Source: Triplophysa rosa (taxonomy: Eukaryota > Chordata > Actinopteri > Cypriniformes > Nemacheilidae). From it: a stretch of 64,000 nt of DNA. Shown one piece after another: positions 51,801 to 58,894 of this stretch (the stretch's first letter is position 1; each line of letters starts with the position of its first letter). The stretch is from NCBI RefSeq assembly GCF_024868665.1, contig NC_079897.1, forward strand, positions 752,124 to 816,123, given 5' to 3'. A program made the translations under genes and the position numbers. Under the pieces are notes generated by a model, which ran no database searches, had not been told where the DNA came from, and saw only the letters and a program-made list of their open reading frames with translations.

Positions 51801-54651
51801 TGGGTAAAATGTTGAATTGAATATGCTAAAACAAAGTTTCATTAAATTTGTTCAGCTCGTGAATGAGATTCAGTTTCTTTGAATGCTCAACATGCAAAAC
51901 TCAAAACATTAACATGCGGTATTTGCATACAGTAAGTGCTTTAAGTTTTGCACGATTGAATATCAGATAGTACTAAATATATTATTGCAGTAAAATGAGC
52001 TGTGATATCAAGGTGTGATTATTGAGACACGGTTCAATCACACTTCGCAAAACTATTATTTCAGTGAAACCTTACGTTTATTTTTATATAGATGCAGATT
52101 TAATAATAGCAAAAATGTGCAATATAATATTGAACTTTTTTCGGAACACTTTCAAATTGAAACTCAAATAGTGTCATTTACATTCACAGCGACAGCATTT
52201 CTGGAAATGACTTATTTATGAAATTGTAACCTGGAGGCGATACAGTTTTTTAAGCGTGTAACATTTTTGCCTTTTTTTCGCAAACAGTTCTTAAGAAATG
52301 ACTAAAATATCAGATGTTATTCAAATACAAATCACAGGCTTATATCACGGAAGTACAAATGAATACGAAAATGTTACAGATTGCTTCCTTTGTAAGTGAG
52401 AGACCTGGGCCCGGATTCACAAAACTGTTCTTAAGACAAAATATAAGTTTGTTCTTAAGATACATTTTAGGATGTTATAAGAATAAAATGACATGCCTGT
52501 ATGCTTTGTAAATCAATTTTGAGAAAAAACTTTCTTAAGAAGTTTTTTTAGGCAATACAAAACATTCCTAACTTTATTCTTCAATTAGAATTTAAGAAAA
52601 ATGATGGTAGTTAAGAAGAATTTTCTTCTTAAGAATGTTTTGTGACGAATCTGTTCTGTCTATTTTATTTTTTAAACCATCATAATGTCATTTTTAAACC
52701 TGTATGACTTTTTCTCTTTAACTCTTTAATTTCTATTATTGTCACAACTTGGGATAATATCATACAGCAGTGTGTCTCTTCTGTGCAGTATGACAGATCA
52801 GGTGTTCTCTCGTGGGTAAGACGAGCCGATGCTTACCTGTTCATTCTCCAGCACCGGCTGTCCACCTGCCTGACCGTGTACTCGTGATGCTCTGTTTACA
52901 CTGTCCTAGCTACCCTTCTGACCTTGAGGCGACGTGAAGATTCGACCAAACCCTGTTTGGGAGTCACAAGATCCAATAACTCGTGATCCACAGCTAAAGT
53001 GCCCGTGAGAAATGCAACAGTTCCAACCAACGTTTCTATTCTGAGGAACTGTAAACCAAGGTTATTTTAGTTTACTAAAATTAACACTTTGAAAACCTTC
53101 CTGTTCATTGAAATCAATGAATTCCCAAATTTGGGGGAAAACTTAACTCAAGGAAAATTGAAATGTTGGCTCAAAAATAAACTGAAGTCAGTTTAAAGCA
53201 GTAATAAAAGCAACTATAAAAGCTAATTTAAAATATTAATCAAACTAAAATCAAAACTATAATAACTCTGCTGTAAACTAAACTGAGATCTAAAATGAAT
53301 TTACATGCACATTGCCTGCAGTGCTAACAACCAACATTGTTATGTCATGTCACAAAACTATCACGCTAGTCACACGTTTTTAACATTTTTCAACAGAAAT
53401 ATTACATCCTTGTCACTCACTAACTCACAGATGAGATCTCTACAATATCTCCATTATTTCTCCTTCACATCAATGAGATGAAATGGAAACTTTTGCTCAA
53501 GTCTCAGATATTTCTCCTGAGAAGAAGAGTCAGAAATGTGTGTGTCATGAGAGTTTGAGAAGAGATGTCAACCGTGTGTCAAACTGAGCTCAGATTTGTC
53601 TCGTCCGCAATCAAAACTCAATATGATTGAAGATCTCAAAACATTTCTCATCACATGACTCAAATCCAGATGATTTGACCTCCACAATCTACATTCATTC
53701 ACACCTCCAGACTTGTTTACACAATTACACTCTCGTTTCTTTCTCTTTTTATTTCTTTAGAGACTAAATTGATAGCCTACTTCAATAAAACACCTCCGTC
53801 AAATCTCAGGAGACAAAACATTTTCCTCCGAGCAAGTGAAGATGTCAGTTTGTCACAGAAGCATCTGTTGTGAAGACAACATCAAGAAGCAACACTTCAG
53901 TGGTGTTAGAACATGAGGCCTGTGCAGGAATTTCACAGCGCCGCAGAACTTTCCCCAGCACATGCCACACTGAGCACGCCCCGAACCCGGAGCCGCCCCA
54001 CGGGCCCCACGTTCACCTCTGTTCCTCCTGATCAACACACACACACACACACACACACACAGGCCACTAAACCACATGTAAAACATCAAATCTAAGACCC
54101 CCAAACTCTCCTGAAACTCTTCTGCACACCACAAAAACACACGAAGGGGATTCAAACAGATGCCTTTCACCTACAACGAGGAGAAACTCAGTTTGCATGA
54201 CTCACATCAACATATGAAAAGCGAAGCACACACATGTAATACACATGTAATGCACACATGCAGAAGATTGTCATGTACCTGTTTTCCGCTTTGGCATTGG
54301 AGGGCGGCGGGTGCAGAATGGTCTGGTTTTCCTCCATCTCAACGACACATTTTGTGCTCAGTTCAATCTCTGCAACGGCAAAAGTTGTCAAAAGTTCACT
54401 ACAAGTTCCTACTCGTGAGTTTTGTGCAGTACAAACAAGCGTACACAGCAATGATGTGTTGATCATATGGAAACATCGCACTTCATGCGTTAAAACAGCA
54501 TTAAAAACGCGTTGTGTGCTTAACGTTACTCCAGTAAAAGTGACAGGGTTCGTCTGTAAATATTAGCGATGAAGTCAAGTTTTAAGTGTCTCTTACCTCT
54601 CCGGTTCATGGGTCGAACTCGAACCGCCACTTTGACTTTCGTATCGGACAT
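16032..54651 (-). CDS. kif13a: kif13a, kinesin-3 family motor protein with C-terminal CAP-Gly (39 coding exons)
   Basis: Plus-end-directed microtubule motor of the kinesin-3 family. In mammals KIF13A carries endosomal and trans-Golgi cargo, for example through AP-1. The start ATG is at 54651-54649 and opens with [19 protein letters not shown] traced 39 exons by GT/AG borders, and every junction keeps frame; exon coordinates are in the block entries below. Including the 58-codon cassette the mRNA encodes 1813 residues, close to human KIF13A (about 1800). Order: motor (1-350), FHA (about 440-540), stalk, central kinesin-3 region, tail with [13 protein letters not shown] and [10 protein letters not shown] blocks typical of KIF13A, then CAP-Gly. 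The only break is an in-frame TGA at 36548-36550 (codon 158). Introns hold many MITEs; the longest lies between exons 2 and 3 (10.7 kb). Assignment to kif13a rather than kif13b rests on stalk and tail similarity and on the flanking rbm24 and nhlrc1. Confidence 0.93.
17043..17232. mobile_element. MITE in kif13a intron (190 bp, inverted ends)
   Basis: ggctaaaatacactacaagact at the left and agtcttgtagtgtgttccagcc at the right are inverted copies. It sits between exons 38 and 37. Confidence 0.65.
18132..18243. mobile_element. near-perfect foldback MITE, 112 bp, TTAA flanks
   Basis: ttaaaggagtagttcacctcc and ggaagtgaactactcctttaa are almost exact inverted copies, and pairing extends through cccccactgactttccatag. 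It is a compact Angel-like hairpin flanked by TTAA, about 140 bp from cassette exon 37. Confidence 0.8.
18380..18553 (-). CDS. kif13a: kif13a exon 37, probable cassette exon (58 codons)
   Basis: A 174-nt open segment starts after an attacag acceptor and ends at a consensus gtaagt donor. It begins and ends in phase 0, and both neighbouring exons meet in phase 0, so inclusion or skipping keeps the frame. It starts [15 protein letters not shown] and contains a short internal duplication (SDIISDIIS) from a repeated 12-nt unit. I do not recognise its residues. Human KIF13A also starts SM at this junction, but the rest does not obviously align. It could be an alternative exon of the variable tail or a chance open segment with good splice sites. 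Confidence 0.5.
18990..19406. repeat. (TG)n microsatellite and TG-rich low-complexity tract
   Basis: A pure (TG)n run at 18994-19032 followed by degenerate tgtgtgtatgattat-type sequence up to the exon 36 donor. Open frames here are repeat artefacts. Confidence 0.9.
19409..21188 (-). CDS. kif13a: kif13a exons 32-36: tail
   Basis: Exons 21036-21188, 20870-20947, 19966-20004, 19783-19888, 19409-19560. Exon 32 has [20 protein letters not shown]. Exon 33 has [16 protein letters not shown], a basic Ser-rich site resembling the [11 protein letters not shown] segment of KIF13A, a plausible phosphorylation/14-3-3-type site. Exon 34 is only 13 codons ([13 protein letters not shown]). Exon 35 is poorly conserved and Asn-rich. 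Exon 36 has [20 protein letters not shown] then [20 protein letters not shown], a clear KIF13A signature. The exon 36 donor borders a TG/CA-rich tract (19100-19406). Exon 36 ends in phase 0, as needed for either exon 37 or exon 38. Confidence 0.88.
20504..20813. mobile_element. Angel-like palindromic MITE, complete (310 bp)
   Basis: Runs from ttaaagggacagttcaccc to gggtgaactgtccctttaa with the arms nearly identical (ctgtcatcatttactcaccc and inverse), flanked by TTAA. It is the most intact of about eight related copies in the window. Located between exons 34 and 33 of kif13a, on the exon 33 side of that intron. Confidence 0.85.
21262..26785 (-). CDS. kif13a: kif13a exons 22-31: central conserved kinesin-3 region
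   Basis: Exons 26612-26785, 26234-26385, 26019-26151, 25513-25659, 23842-23941, 23642-23768, 23399-23454, 21706-21830, 21429-21605, 21262-21354. Key blocks in order: [188 protein letters not shown]. This region in KIF13A includes the part reported to bind AP-1. Several exons (23, 25 to 29, 31) lack a long open frame of their own, so they were read manually from splice sites and phase. Confidence 0.9.
22436..22849. mobile_element. long palindromic MITE, 414 bp, TA target duplication
   Basis: Left arm cactgcaaaaaatgactt and right arm aagtcattttttgcagtg are inverted. Pairing extends through tacttagtatttttgtcttg and the gacaaaaacta-type centre. TA flanks both ends. The size and TA duplication are Tc1/mariner-like in style, but the family is not named. 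It lies in the 1.6-kb intron between kif13a exons 29 and 28. Confidence 0.8.
24790..24928. mobile_element. DNA-element fragment (ATTGGGACGCAGC end)
   Basis: catactatgatttggtacat...tatgcgaattgggacgcagc resembles the end of a common fish DNA transposon. Only one end is apparent. Confidence 0.35.
25720..26010. repeat. intronic minisatellite, about 36-bp unit, about eight copies
   Basis: Units of the form ctgattggatgaggcatgtt plus attctgata-type spacer repeat with variation from 25720 up to 9 bp short of the exon 24 donor at 26018. It occupies most of the 359-bp intron between exons 24 and 25. Confidence 0.85.
26889..29613 (-). CDS. kif13a: kif13a exons 16-21: stalk region
   Basis: Exons 29438-29613, 29144-29363, 28888-29050, 28357-28500, 27132-27281, 26889-27053. 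Exon 16 carries [18 protein letters not shown], then an acidic stretch and [15 protein letters not shown]. Exon 17 is a strong coiled coil ([20 protein letters not shown], then [19 protein letters not shown]). Exon 18 has [20 protein letters not shown], which I recall as KIF13A-like; KIF13B reads differently here. Exon 19 has [20 protein letters not shown]. Exons 20-21 have [32 protein letters not shown] and [19 protein letters not shown], again closest to KIF13A. Phase is kept at all junctions. Confidence 0.92.
28548..28766. mobile_element. MITE with ATTAATCGC ends
   Basis: acgattaatcgcatccagaat at the left and attctggatgcgattaatcg at the right are inverted copies enclosing about 180 bp in the intron between exons 19 and 18. 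Confidence 0.7.
29691..32265 (-). CDS. kif13a: kif13a exons 12-15: neck coiled coil and FHA domain
   Basis: Exons 32155-32265, 30827-30961, 29962-30092, 29691-29777. Exon 12 encodes a charged coiled-coil ([20 protein letters not shown], then [13 protein letters not shown]). Exon 13 opens with [20 protein letters not shown] and [20 protein letters not shown], the start of the FHA fold characteristic of kinesin-3. Exons 14-15 continue with [37 protein letters not shown] and [12 protein letters not shown] spans about residues 440-540. In this family the FHA region takes part in dimer control and partner binding. All four exons are free of stops and keep phase. The intron between exons 12 and 13 holds a nested pair of DNA elements. 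Confidence 0.92.
31025..32090. mobile_element. DNA element split by a second insertion
   Basis: The left part (31025-31258; cgttttggctgtttgtcaac, gaacgcaaacttttgaaaac) and the right part (31918-32090; gtttgtttacagtgcaacat, tttggcgtttttcatcacg) look like two halves of one element. They are separated by a 659-bp unit at 31259-31917. Located in the intron between exons 13 and 12. Confidence 0.45.
31259..31917. mobile_element. hAT-like insertion nested in another element
   Basis: Starts cctgcgtctgaattcgctca and ends aactcagacacagcc, inverted relatives. Inside are cactattccctatgtagcga and acccgataaagtgcactatatagg, characteristic of a widespread fish DNA element. Confidence 0.55.
32345..54651 (-). 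CDS. kif13a: kif13a exons 1-11: kinesin motor domain
   Basis: Exons in transcript order: 54597-54651, 54279-54369, 43520-43532, 40473-40533, 37168-37260, 36528-36708, 34653-34740, 34202-34336, 33989-34101, 32670-32781, 32345-32557. Cumulative length is 1155 nt (385 codons). The P-loop GQTGSGKS falls at residues 102-109 and is split by the exon 5/6 junction. Switch I (NEESSRSH) is at 215-222 in exon 8. Switch II (DLAGSE) is at 252-257 in exon 9. Exon 10 holds SLTTLG and [15 protein letters not shown]; exon 11 holds [17 protein letters not shown] and the neck-linker region [20 protein letters not shown]. All nucleotide-binding motifs are intact, so apart from the exon 6 stop the motor looks functional. 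Confidence 0.93.
33236..33491. mobile_element. MITE with CCCGTATTCGT ends
   Basis: acccgtattcgtgaa at the left and ttacgaatacgggcc at the right are inverted. Internal acttcgtttgaag-type motifs repeat. It lies in the intron between exons 10 and 9. Confidence 0.65.
33537..33843. mobile_element. MITE with TTACGCCC ends
   Basis: ttacgcccatttcacaccgc and gcggtgtgaaacgggcgtta are inverted copies. This element immediately follows the preceding one, so two different MITEs sit 45 bp apart. Confidence 0.7.
34769..35420 (-). mobile_element. L2-like LINE 3' region
   Basis: tcattcaattcaattcagtt, tatatagcgcgtttcac and tccaaagccgctttacagg mark the tail in minus orientation. It continues through ctccaatgagaaataaatgg-type sequence, a conserved piece of fish L2 3' ends, to tttgctcttggttgggg near 35360. 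Lies just upstream of exon 7 within the exon 6/7 intron. Confidence 0.65.
35538..36136. mobile_element. DNA element with TGTGACCCTGG ends
   Basis: tgtgaccctggagaacaaaaccag at the left and ctggttttgaggtccagggtcaca at the right are inverted. About 600 bp, in the exon 6/7 intron, 370 bp from exon 6. Confidence 0.7.
36528..36708 (-). CDS. kif13a: kif13a exon 6 with in-frame TGA at codon 158
   Basis: This exon encodes the end of the P-loop ([10 protein letters not shown]), LIPRLCC, the stretch [15 protein letters not shown], then TGA, then DLLDPKG. Human KIF13A reads NEKVRDLLDPKG, so TGA stands where arginine is expected. CGA to TGA is a single C-to-T transition at a CpG. The reading frame and conserved residues are right on both sides, and the donor is a clean gtgagaa. 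A truncated product would stop after the P-loop and before switch I and II, hence no motor. Possible explanations are a real null allele, a sequencing or assembly error, or recent pseudogenisation. An alternative donor (AAA|gtctga) would shift the downstream frame, so it does not rescue the product. Confidence 0.85.
36822..36925. mobile_element. Angel-like MITE fragment
   Basis: aaaacacaacagaagatattttgag and acaatggaagtcaatggggtt match the inner part of Angel-like repeats; both ends are missing. Confidence 0.5.
37298..37752. mobile_element. hAT-like CAGTGTTGGG element, copy 1
   Basis: Starts cagtgttgggtaagttactc 38 bp from kif13a exon 5 and runs in near identity with 58297-58781. Its right end is degraded (ttacttaccgacctag instead of ...cccaacactg). 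Confidence 0.75.
38023..38090. mobile_element. Angel-like MITE terminal fragment
   Basis: ttaaagggacagttcactcaaaa followed by ctgtcatcatgtactcactctcagg is the left arm only. Confidence 0.5.
39475..39990. mobile_element. probable DNA repeat in kif13a intron 4
   Basis: gattctgattggccagtcgcgac, gttattttcaaacaac and gtgtaataagcgggataatg resemble a common fish repeat. Boundaries are uncertain. The rest of this intron (37261-40472) shows no gene. Confidence 0.35.
42423..43216. mobile_element. two adjoining TTTAAAGTC-ended DNA elements
   Basis: The first runs from aaatttaaagtcccagcg to cggggactttaaagtcg (about 42423-42822). The second runs from tttaaagtcgaaaa to catgccgactttaaagg (about 42815-43216). 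They share the boundary. Located in intron 3, about 300 bp from the microexon. Confidence 0.55.
43520..43532 (-). CDS. kif13a: kif13a exon 3, 13-nt microexon (KQPK)
   Basis: A 13-nt exon flanked by a cacacacag acceptor and a gtaagag donor. Exon 2 ends in phase 2 (AG) and exon 4 starts in phase 0 (GTG TTC GCC). Joining them directly would destroy the frame. The 13 nt (A AAA CAA CCA AAG) complete an arginine and add K-Q-P-K, giving [15 protein letters not shown]. Human KIF13A has ERKPPKVFAFDYCF at the same place. Frame, both splice sites and the residues therefore agree. It sits isolated in more than 13 kb of intron. Automated annotation would probably miss it or extend a neighbouring exon. Confidence 0.88.
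44624..45049. mobile_element. Angel-like palindromic MITE, enlarged
   Basis: Left arm ttaaagggacacgtcaccc and right arm gagtaaatgatgacagaatttttgggcg are inverted. The centre repeats actcccatagtagg and its inverse. The right terminus has decayed. Confidence 0.7.
47010..47310. mobile_element. hAT non-autonomous element with 8-bp target duplication
   Basis: Starts cagtggttcttaaactgg and ends gtttgagaaccacag. Flanks ctctaaac (47002-47009) and cactaaac (47311-47318) agree at 7 of 8 positions with TA in the centre. Confidence 0.8.
48146..48411. mobile_element. hAT non-autonomous element, opposite orientation
   Basis: Starts cagtggttctcaaactttttcg and ends agtttgagaaccgctg, the same family as 47010-47310 but inverted. 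Flanks tactagac (48138-48145) and cactagac (48412-48419) agree at 7 of 8 positions, again with central TA. Confidence 0.8.
49190..49400. mobile_element. Angel-like MITE, partial
   Basis: taaaggaacagttcactaaaa, ccaaacctgtatgagtttc and gaagatattttgaagaatgt in order, then acatttctcaaaatacc; the right terminus is absent. Confidence 0.6.
50791..51324. mobile_element. head-to-tail pair of CpG-rich MITEs
   Basis: Two similar units (50791-51047 and 51048-51324) each begin acactgggttcacaccaaatg and share gcgtttttgcgcgag-like, gcgaatcgggcgg and ctcgtcttccgcgaag blocks. The second ends cgcgtttggtgtgaacccag, the inverse of the start. CpG density is striking against the AT-rich surroundings. Confidence 0.75.
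52408..52655. mobile_element. DNA element with GGATTCACAAAAC ends
   Basis: gcccggattcacaaaactgttcttaag at the left, cttaagaatgttttgtgacgaatc at the right, inverted; several ttcttaag motifs inside. Confidence 0.6.
53055..53290. mobile_element. degenerate AT-rich DNA repeat
   Basis: aaccaaggttattttagttta with inverse-like taaactaaac near the right and many ctaaaat/actataa motifs. Resembles a fish repeat but boundaries are unsure. Confidence 0.35.
54030..54062. repeat. (CA)n microsatellite
   Basis: A pure CA run of about 15 units in kif13a intron 2, 220 bp from exon 2. Confidence 0.9.
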
Positions 54652-54935
54652 TTTGACAGAGTTTTAAAGGCTCGCAGTGGAGGAGAAAGCCGCTAGCCGC
54701 TCCTCAGAGCTAGCCGAATATTATGAACATGAGAAGAGTCCCACAGACGCGCGTGAGGTGTTTAAACACGGACAAAACACCGCAAGAGTCCATAACCGAG
54801 CTGAAAAACACGCAAAGTTAATCCACGTGAGATCGAGAGGGGTTGTTTTATACAGGTTTAATGTGTGTGGTGATAAAGGAGATCTGATCCCGAGTCAGAC
54901 AGCCAGCAGCATCCACACCGCCATCTTCACTCACT
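54652..54935 (-). promoter_or_regulatory. kif13a: kif13a 5' UTR and CpG-rich promoter region
   Basis: Upstream of the kif13a ATG the DNA is visibly richer in CpG than the flanking AT-rich sequence, as expected of a CpG-island promoter of a broadly expressed gene. The ATG context is TCAAAATG, acceptable for vertebrate initiation (A at -3). No TATA box was recognised and the transcription start cannot be placed. A 5' non-coding exon further up cannot be excluded. A short open frame on the opposite strand here has no recognisable content. Confidence 0.45.
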
Positions 54936-55009
54936 GACCCAACAACACACACACACACATACATACACGGACACACACAATTCGTGTGCATGAGGAAAAT
55001 TTACATCGA

Positions 55010-55495
55010 CTAAATCCATACATGACAGACATAATGACAAACTAAAGGTCATAGAAAATGTTTGCATTTTTAGATTTTCAAAAAAACGATAAGTTTTTTG
55101 CCCATGGGGACTTCTGTTGGTCCCCTTTGACTCCCCATGAGTTAGTGTGTATTCAGGTTTAGGTCCCCACCGGGATATCACACGCGCGCGCGCTGTGTGC
55201 ATGAACATACATGAGAAAATCACGCACGCACAGGCTTTGGTTGACTATCCCCGTGGGGACAGTCCATAGGCGTAATGTTTTTATACTGTACAAACTGTAT
55301 ATTCTATCCCCAACCCCTAAACCTAAAGATCATAGAACACTTTTTGCATTTTTAGATTTGTAAAAAATATTGTTCTGTACAATTTATTAGCTTTTTTGCC
55401 CATGAGGACCTCAATTTTGGTCCCCACGGTGACACGAGTCCCCATGTGTTGGTGTGTATTCAGGTTTAGGTCCCCACCGGGATATACAAACATGA
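55010..55495. repeat. two-copy GGGGAC/GTCCCC dispersed repeat
   Basis: The block catttttagattt...ttttttgcccatg(g/a)gga then gtgtattcaggtttaggtccccaccgggatat occurs twice head to tail (55040-55182 and 55340-55488). The second copy has a longer 5' part starting ccccgtggggacagtccatagg. A related piece lies at 14800-14930. It flows directly into CA-rich DNA. Confidence 0.65.
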
Positions 55496-55849
55496 ACACA
55501 CACACACACAGCCTCTTTCACACACACTCAAAACAACACTTAACATTTATCACAACCACAACACACCACCTAAATCACACACACACGCACAACAACACTC
55601 ACACATTCATCACACAGACACAACTTACACACATGATGCACGACACAAGACACACACAACTTCATCACTACGACACACACATATACACTAAGACACAACG
55701 CTTCATCACTACACACACACAACACATCCAACATTACCACAACACACACACAACACACACTCTCACACACCAAAGACAACACACACACATACATCACACA
55801 CACACAACTAACACACGCACGCACACACACACACACACACACACAAAAC

Positions 55850-56290
55850 AACACAAAAGTGTGTGCATAAGAACATACATGAGAAAAAGACACACACACA
55901 CAAACACACACAAAAGTGTGTGCATAAGAACTATACATGAGAAAAATACACACACACACAAAAGCTGTGTGCATAAGAACATACATGAGAAAAATGACAC
56001 ACAACACACAAACACACACAAAAGCTGTGTGGCTAAGAACATACATGAGAAAAATGACACACACACCACAAACACACACCAAAAGTTGTGTGCATAAGAA
56101 ACCATACATGAGAAAAATGACACACACAACACAAAGCTTGTGTGCATAAGAACATACATGAGAAAAATGACACACACACACAAAACACACACAAAAGTTG
56201 TGTGCATAAGAACATACATGAGAAAATGAACACACACACAAACACACACAAAAGTTGTGTGCATAAGAACATACATGAGAAAAATGACAC
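55850..56290. repeat. minisatellite, eight units of about 47-60 bp
   Basis: Core gtgtgcataagaacatacatg followed by agaaaaatgacacacac recurs at about 55861, 55918, 55966, 56026, 56086, 56142, 56200 and 56256, separated by CA-rich spacers of varying length. A single ancestral-looking unit lies at 55192-55225. Long open frames on both strands here come from the repeat. Confidence 0.9.
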
Positions 56291-56386
56291 ACACCAACAC
56301 ACACAGACACAGAGACACACACAACACACCATCCACCACACACACACAACACACACACACACTACGACACAGACAAGTACGCACAC

Positions 56387-56513
<127 letters not shown>

Positions 56514-56564
56514 TGTGCATTAATGTGCATGAAAATGACATGAACTGAAAGGGATGGTGAATTC

Positions 56565-56645
56565 ACATGGATTTGTATAGCGCTCTTCACAGTACACATC
56601 ATTTCAAAGCAGCTTTACAGAAAATACTGTTAAAGAAAATACAGT
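56565..56645 (-). mobile_element. L2-like LINE 3' tail
   Basis: atttgtatagcgctcttcac...catttcaaagcagctttacag matches the L2 tail in minus orientation. Confidence 0.6.
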
Positions 56646-57094
56646 AAATATTTACATTTAGCCTGTTCATTTATCAGACGCTCCTATCCACAGGCTCTTC
56701 CAAACGAGAGAACATTAAACATCCGGAGATGTAGAACCAGGAGAAGTAGAGCGAATGAGAATTCCCCTCTGGTATTTTTAACTCCTGTAACATTCAGATC
56801 TCGAATCATTTCAGAACTTGAATGCACGCACACACACCGTCATTTTCATTTTTTTGAATTGAAATTTAATGTCTTCGTTTTACCACACATTCCTAAAAAT
56901 AATGCTGCAATAAAAGAACCATTTTATTAGATAATGAGCTTCAGCATCGGAAGAACCCTTCTGTTTCACAAAAGACTCTAAAAGGTTTTTTTGAACATAA
57001 ATGGTTCTTATACCTTTGACTGAATGGTTCTTTGGGTTCTTCTGTGTCACAGAACCTTTTGTAGCAGCGCCCCATGAAGAAAAAGTGCATGTAT

Positions 57095-58100
57095 GGGTAA
57101 CACTTTTATAATACAGTTCAAAGTAAGGAAGGAAGGAGGCGGGAACAGGCGAACATTAAATCAAACTTTTATTCAAATAAACCAACCACAAAACGACAGT
57201 AAAGGGCCGACAGCTAGCTCACGGTCAACTGCCGGCCACACAAACATAAATAAAACTTAACACAATGTCCAGGCCTGGTCCTCTCTCGTCCTTCACTCCT
57301 GTCGCTCGTCCTTTTATGCTTCCGATCTCCTCCGTGAGAGATGCGAGACCGGTGCAACGATCAGCTGACACTCATTACCACTCGCGTCACCGGCCTCGCA
57401 CCGCTCTCGTCCCGCCTTCCTCGTTACAACTTTATAATAACTTTCATAAATAAATCATTAACAAACATAATGCTTAACAGATCATTAGTTGCTGTATATT
57501 CAAATAGCTAGAAACGTACGATAATGTGTTTGTAAATATTTACTAATAAACTTATTAAACATTACCTAATGATTAACAGATCATTGTTTAATGTAAATTA
57601 AAATGCTTACAGATGTCATTAAACTTTTAATTCATACGATAATGCACTTCTTGAAAACCTACAAATGATTTTAACAGATGTCATACAATGATTGAAAGCT
57701 TTTGTTATTGTTCAACACTTTTGCTGCATGATCATATGAATTTAATTGAATGACATATGTCAACATTAACTAATGATTTCTAAGCATTATATACTGTTTC
57801 TTAATAATGTATAAATGAAGTTTTTAATCATTGTAAAGCATGTCATAATCATTTAAAGATTTTTCAAAAGTGCACGATTATACAAATTGAAAGTTTAATG
57901 ACATTAGTAAGCATTTCAACTTACATGAAATAATGATTTGTTAATCACTAGATAATGCTTAGTAAAACTACATTTGTAAACATTAACAAGCACATTATCT
58001 CATATGTCTTGCTATGTGAACATAATTAACTAATGATCTGTTGAGCGTTATATAATGTTTGTTAATGATTTATTAAAGAAAGTATTATAAAGTGTTTCCC
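57095..58100. mobile_element. DNA element with GGGTAACACTTTATAATA ends and internal insertion
   Basis: Left gggtaacacttttataata and right tattataaagtgtttccc are inverted. The interior has many aatgattaacagatcatt-type subrepeats. About 57118-57428 is GC-richer foreign-looking sequence (caggcctggtcctctctcg, gagagatgcgagaccggtg). After it the element restarts as gttacaactttataataac. Confidence 0.6.
57118..57428. mobile_element. unidentified insertion inside the preceding element
   Basis: About 310 bp of more GC-rich sequence, with a TTTATTCAAATAAACC motif near its left end. I could not assign a class (solo LTR, SINE or other). The plus-strand open frame over it has no recognisable content. Confidence 0.35.
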
Positions 58101-58296
58101 ATTTATGTTTGAGGGACTTTTATTTATTACGATCACAGTTTCTGTAGAACAGGTGCATTCTGGGAACAGGTGCATCCTGAAAATGAAATCAAAACCTTTG
58201 AATTATACTGAAGTTCTTTCATCTATATTATGTATTAACTAATGTCAATTTATCGTGCATTTTTCAATAAAGAACGTCAGAAGAAAGTGTAGCGAT

Positions 58297-58781
58297 CAGT
58301 GTTGGGTAAGTTACTCTGAAAAAGTAATTAATTACTAGTTACTAATGACATATTCAATAGTGTAATTAGATTACTGTACAAATGACTCTCTTCAAAAAGT
58401 ATTTAATTATTACTAATTAATTTCTATATCCTACATCAACCTTGATTAGTTAAGTGATTGAAGGATAGACATGAAACGGCTCTTTTAATTCAAATAAATA
58501 AATCATATAAACTACATAAAGTAGTATTATTAACTGACCAAAGTATTACAAATGTGAGAATTATACATTAAAGCACGGATTTTAAAGTCAGACTTTGAAT
58601 TTTGATGTCAATTCCACTATTGCACACACACATATATTACACACAGTATTTAGTTTAATTACATCACAAGTAACTAATTAAATGACAAAAAATAACAGTA
58701 ATCCCTTACTTTACTTTATCAAGGGACAAGTAATAAAATGACAGTAACTAATTACTCAGTAGATAGTTACACCCAACACTG
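58297..58781. mobile_element. hAT-like CAGTGTTGGG element, copy 2, with target duplication
   Basis: Runs from cagtgttgggtaagttactc to gttacacccaacactg with inverted ends. Flanks gtagcgat (58289-58296) and gtagtgat (58782-58789) agree at 7 of 8 positions. It is near-identical in layout to 37298-37752. Confidence 0.85.
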
Positions 58782-58894
58782 GTAGTGATGGCCTTAAGAA
58801 GATCATGATGTACTTGTACATTTCTTTTAATCTCAACTAGAAAAAGAATCTTAGTTTATCAGTTGTAATCTTGGGCACATCGTAAAAGACTCAT

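Larger units (their letters stand above)
43533..54278. other. kif13a intron 2 (10.7 kb), no gene seen
   Basis: Largest intron, between exon 2 and the microexon. It holds an Angel-like element (44624-45049), two hAT elements (47010-47310, 48146-48411), a (GA)n run (48811-48842), a further Angel-like element (49190-49400), a tandem CpG-rich MITE pair (50791-51324) and two more repeats (52408-52655, 53055-53290). Apart from these I see no coding or RNA gene. Confidence 0.6.

Noticed and set aside
54677..54937. 86-codon plus-strand frame opposite the kif13a promoter
   Set aside because: CpG-rich DNA has few stops by composition. No recognisable residues and no splice or polyadenylation support.
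55850..56290. CRISPR-like array (repeated core with variable spacers)
   Set aside because: Spacers are CA-rich low complexity, the genome is a vertebrate, and no cas genes exist. It is a minisatellite.
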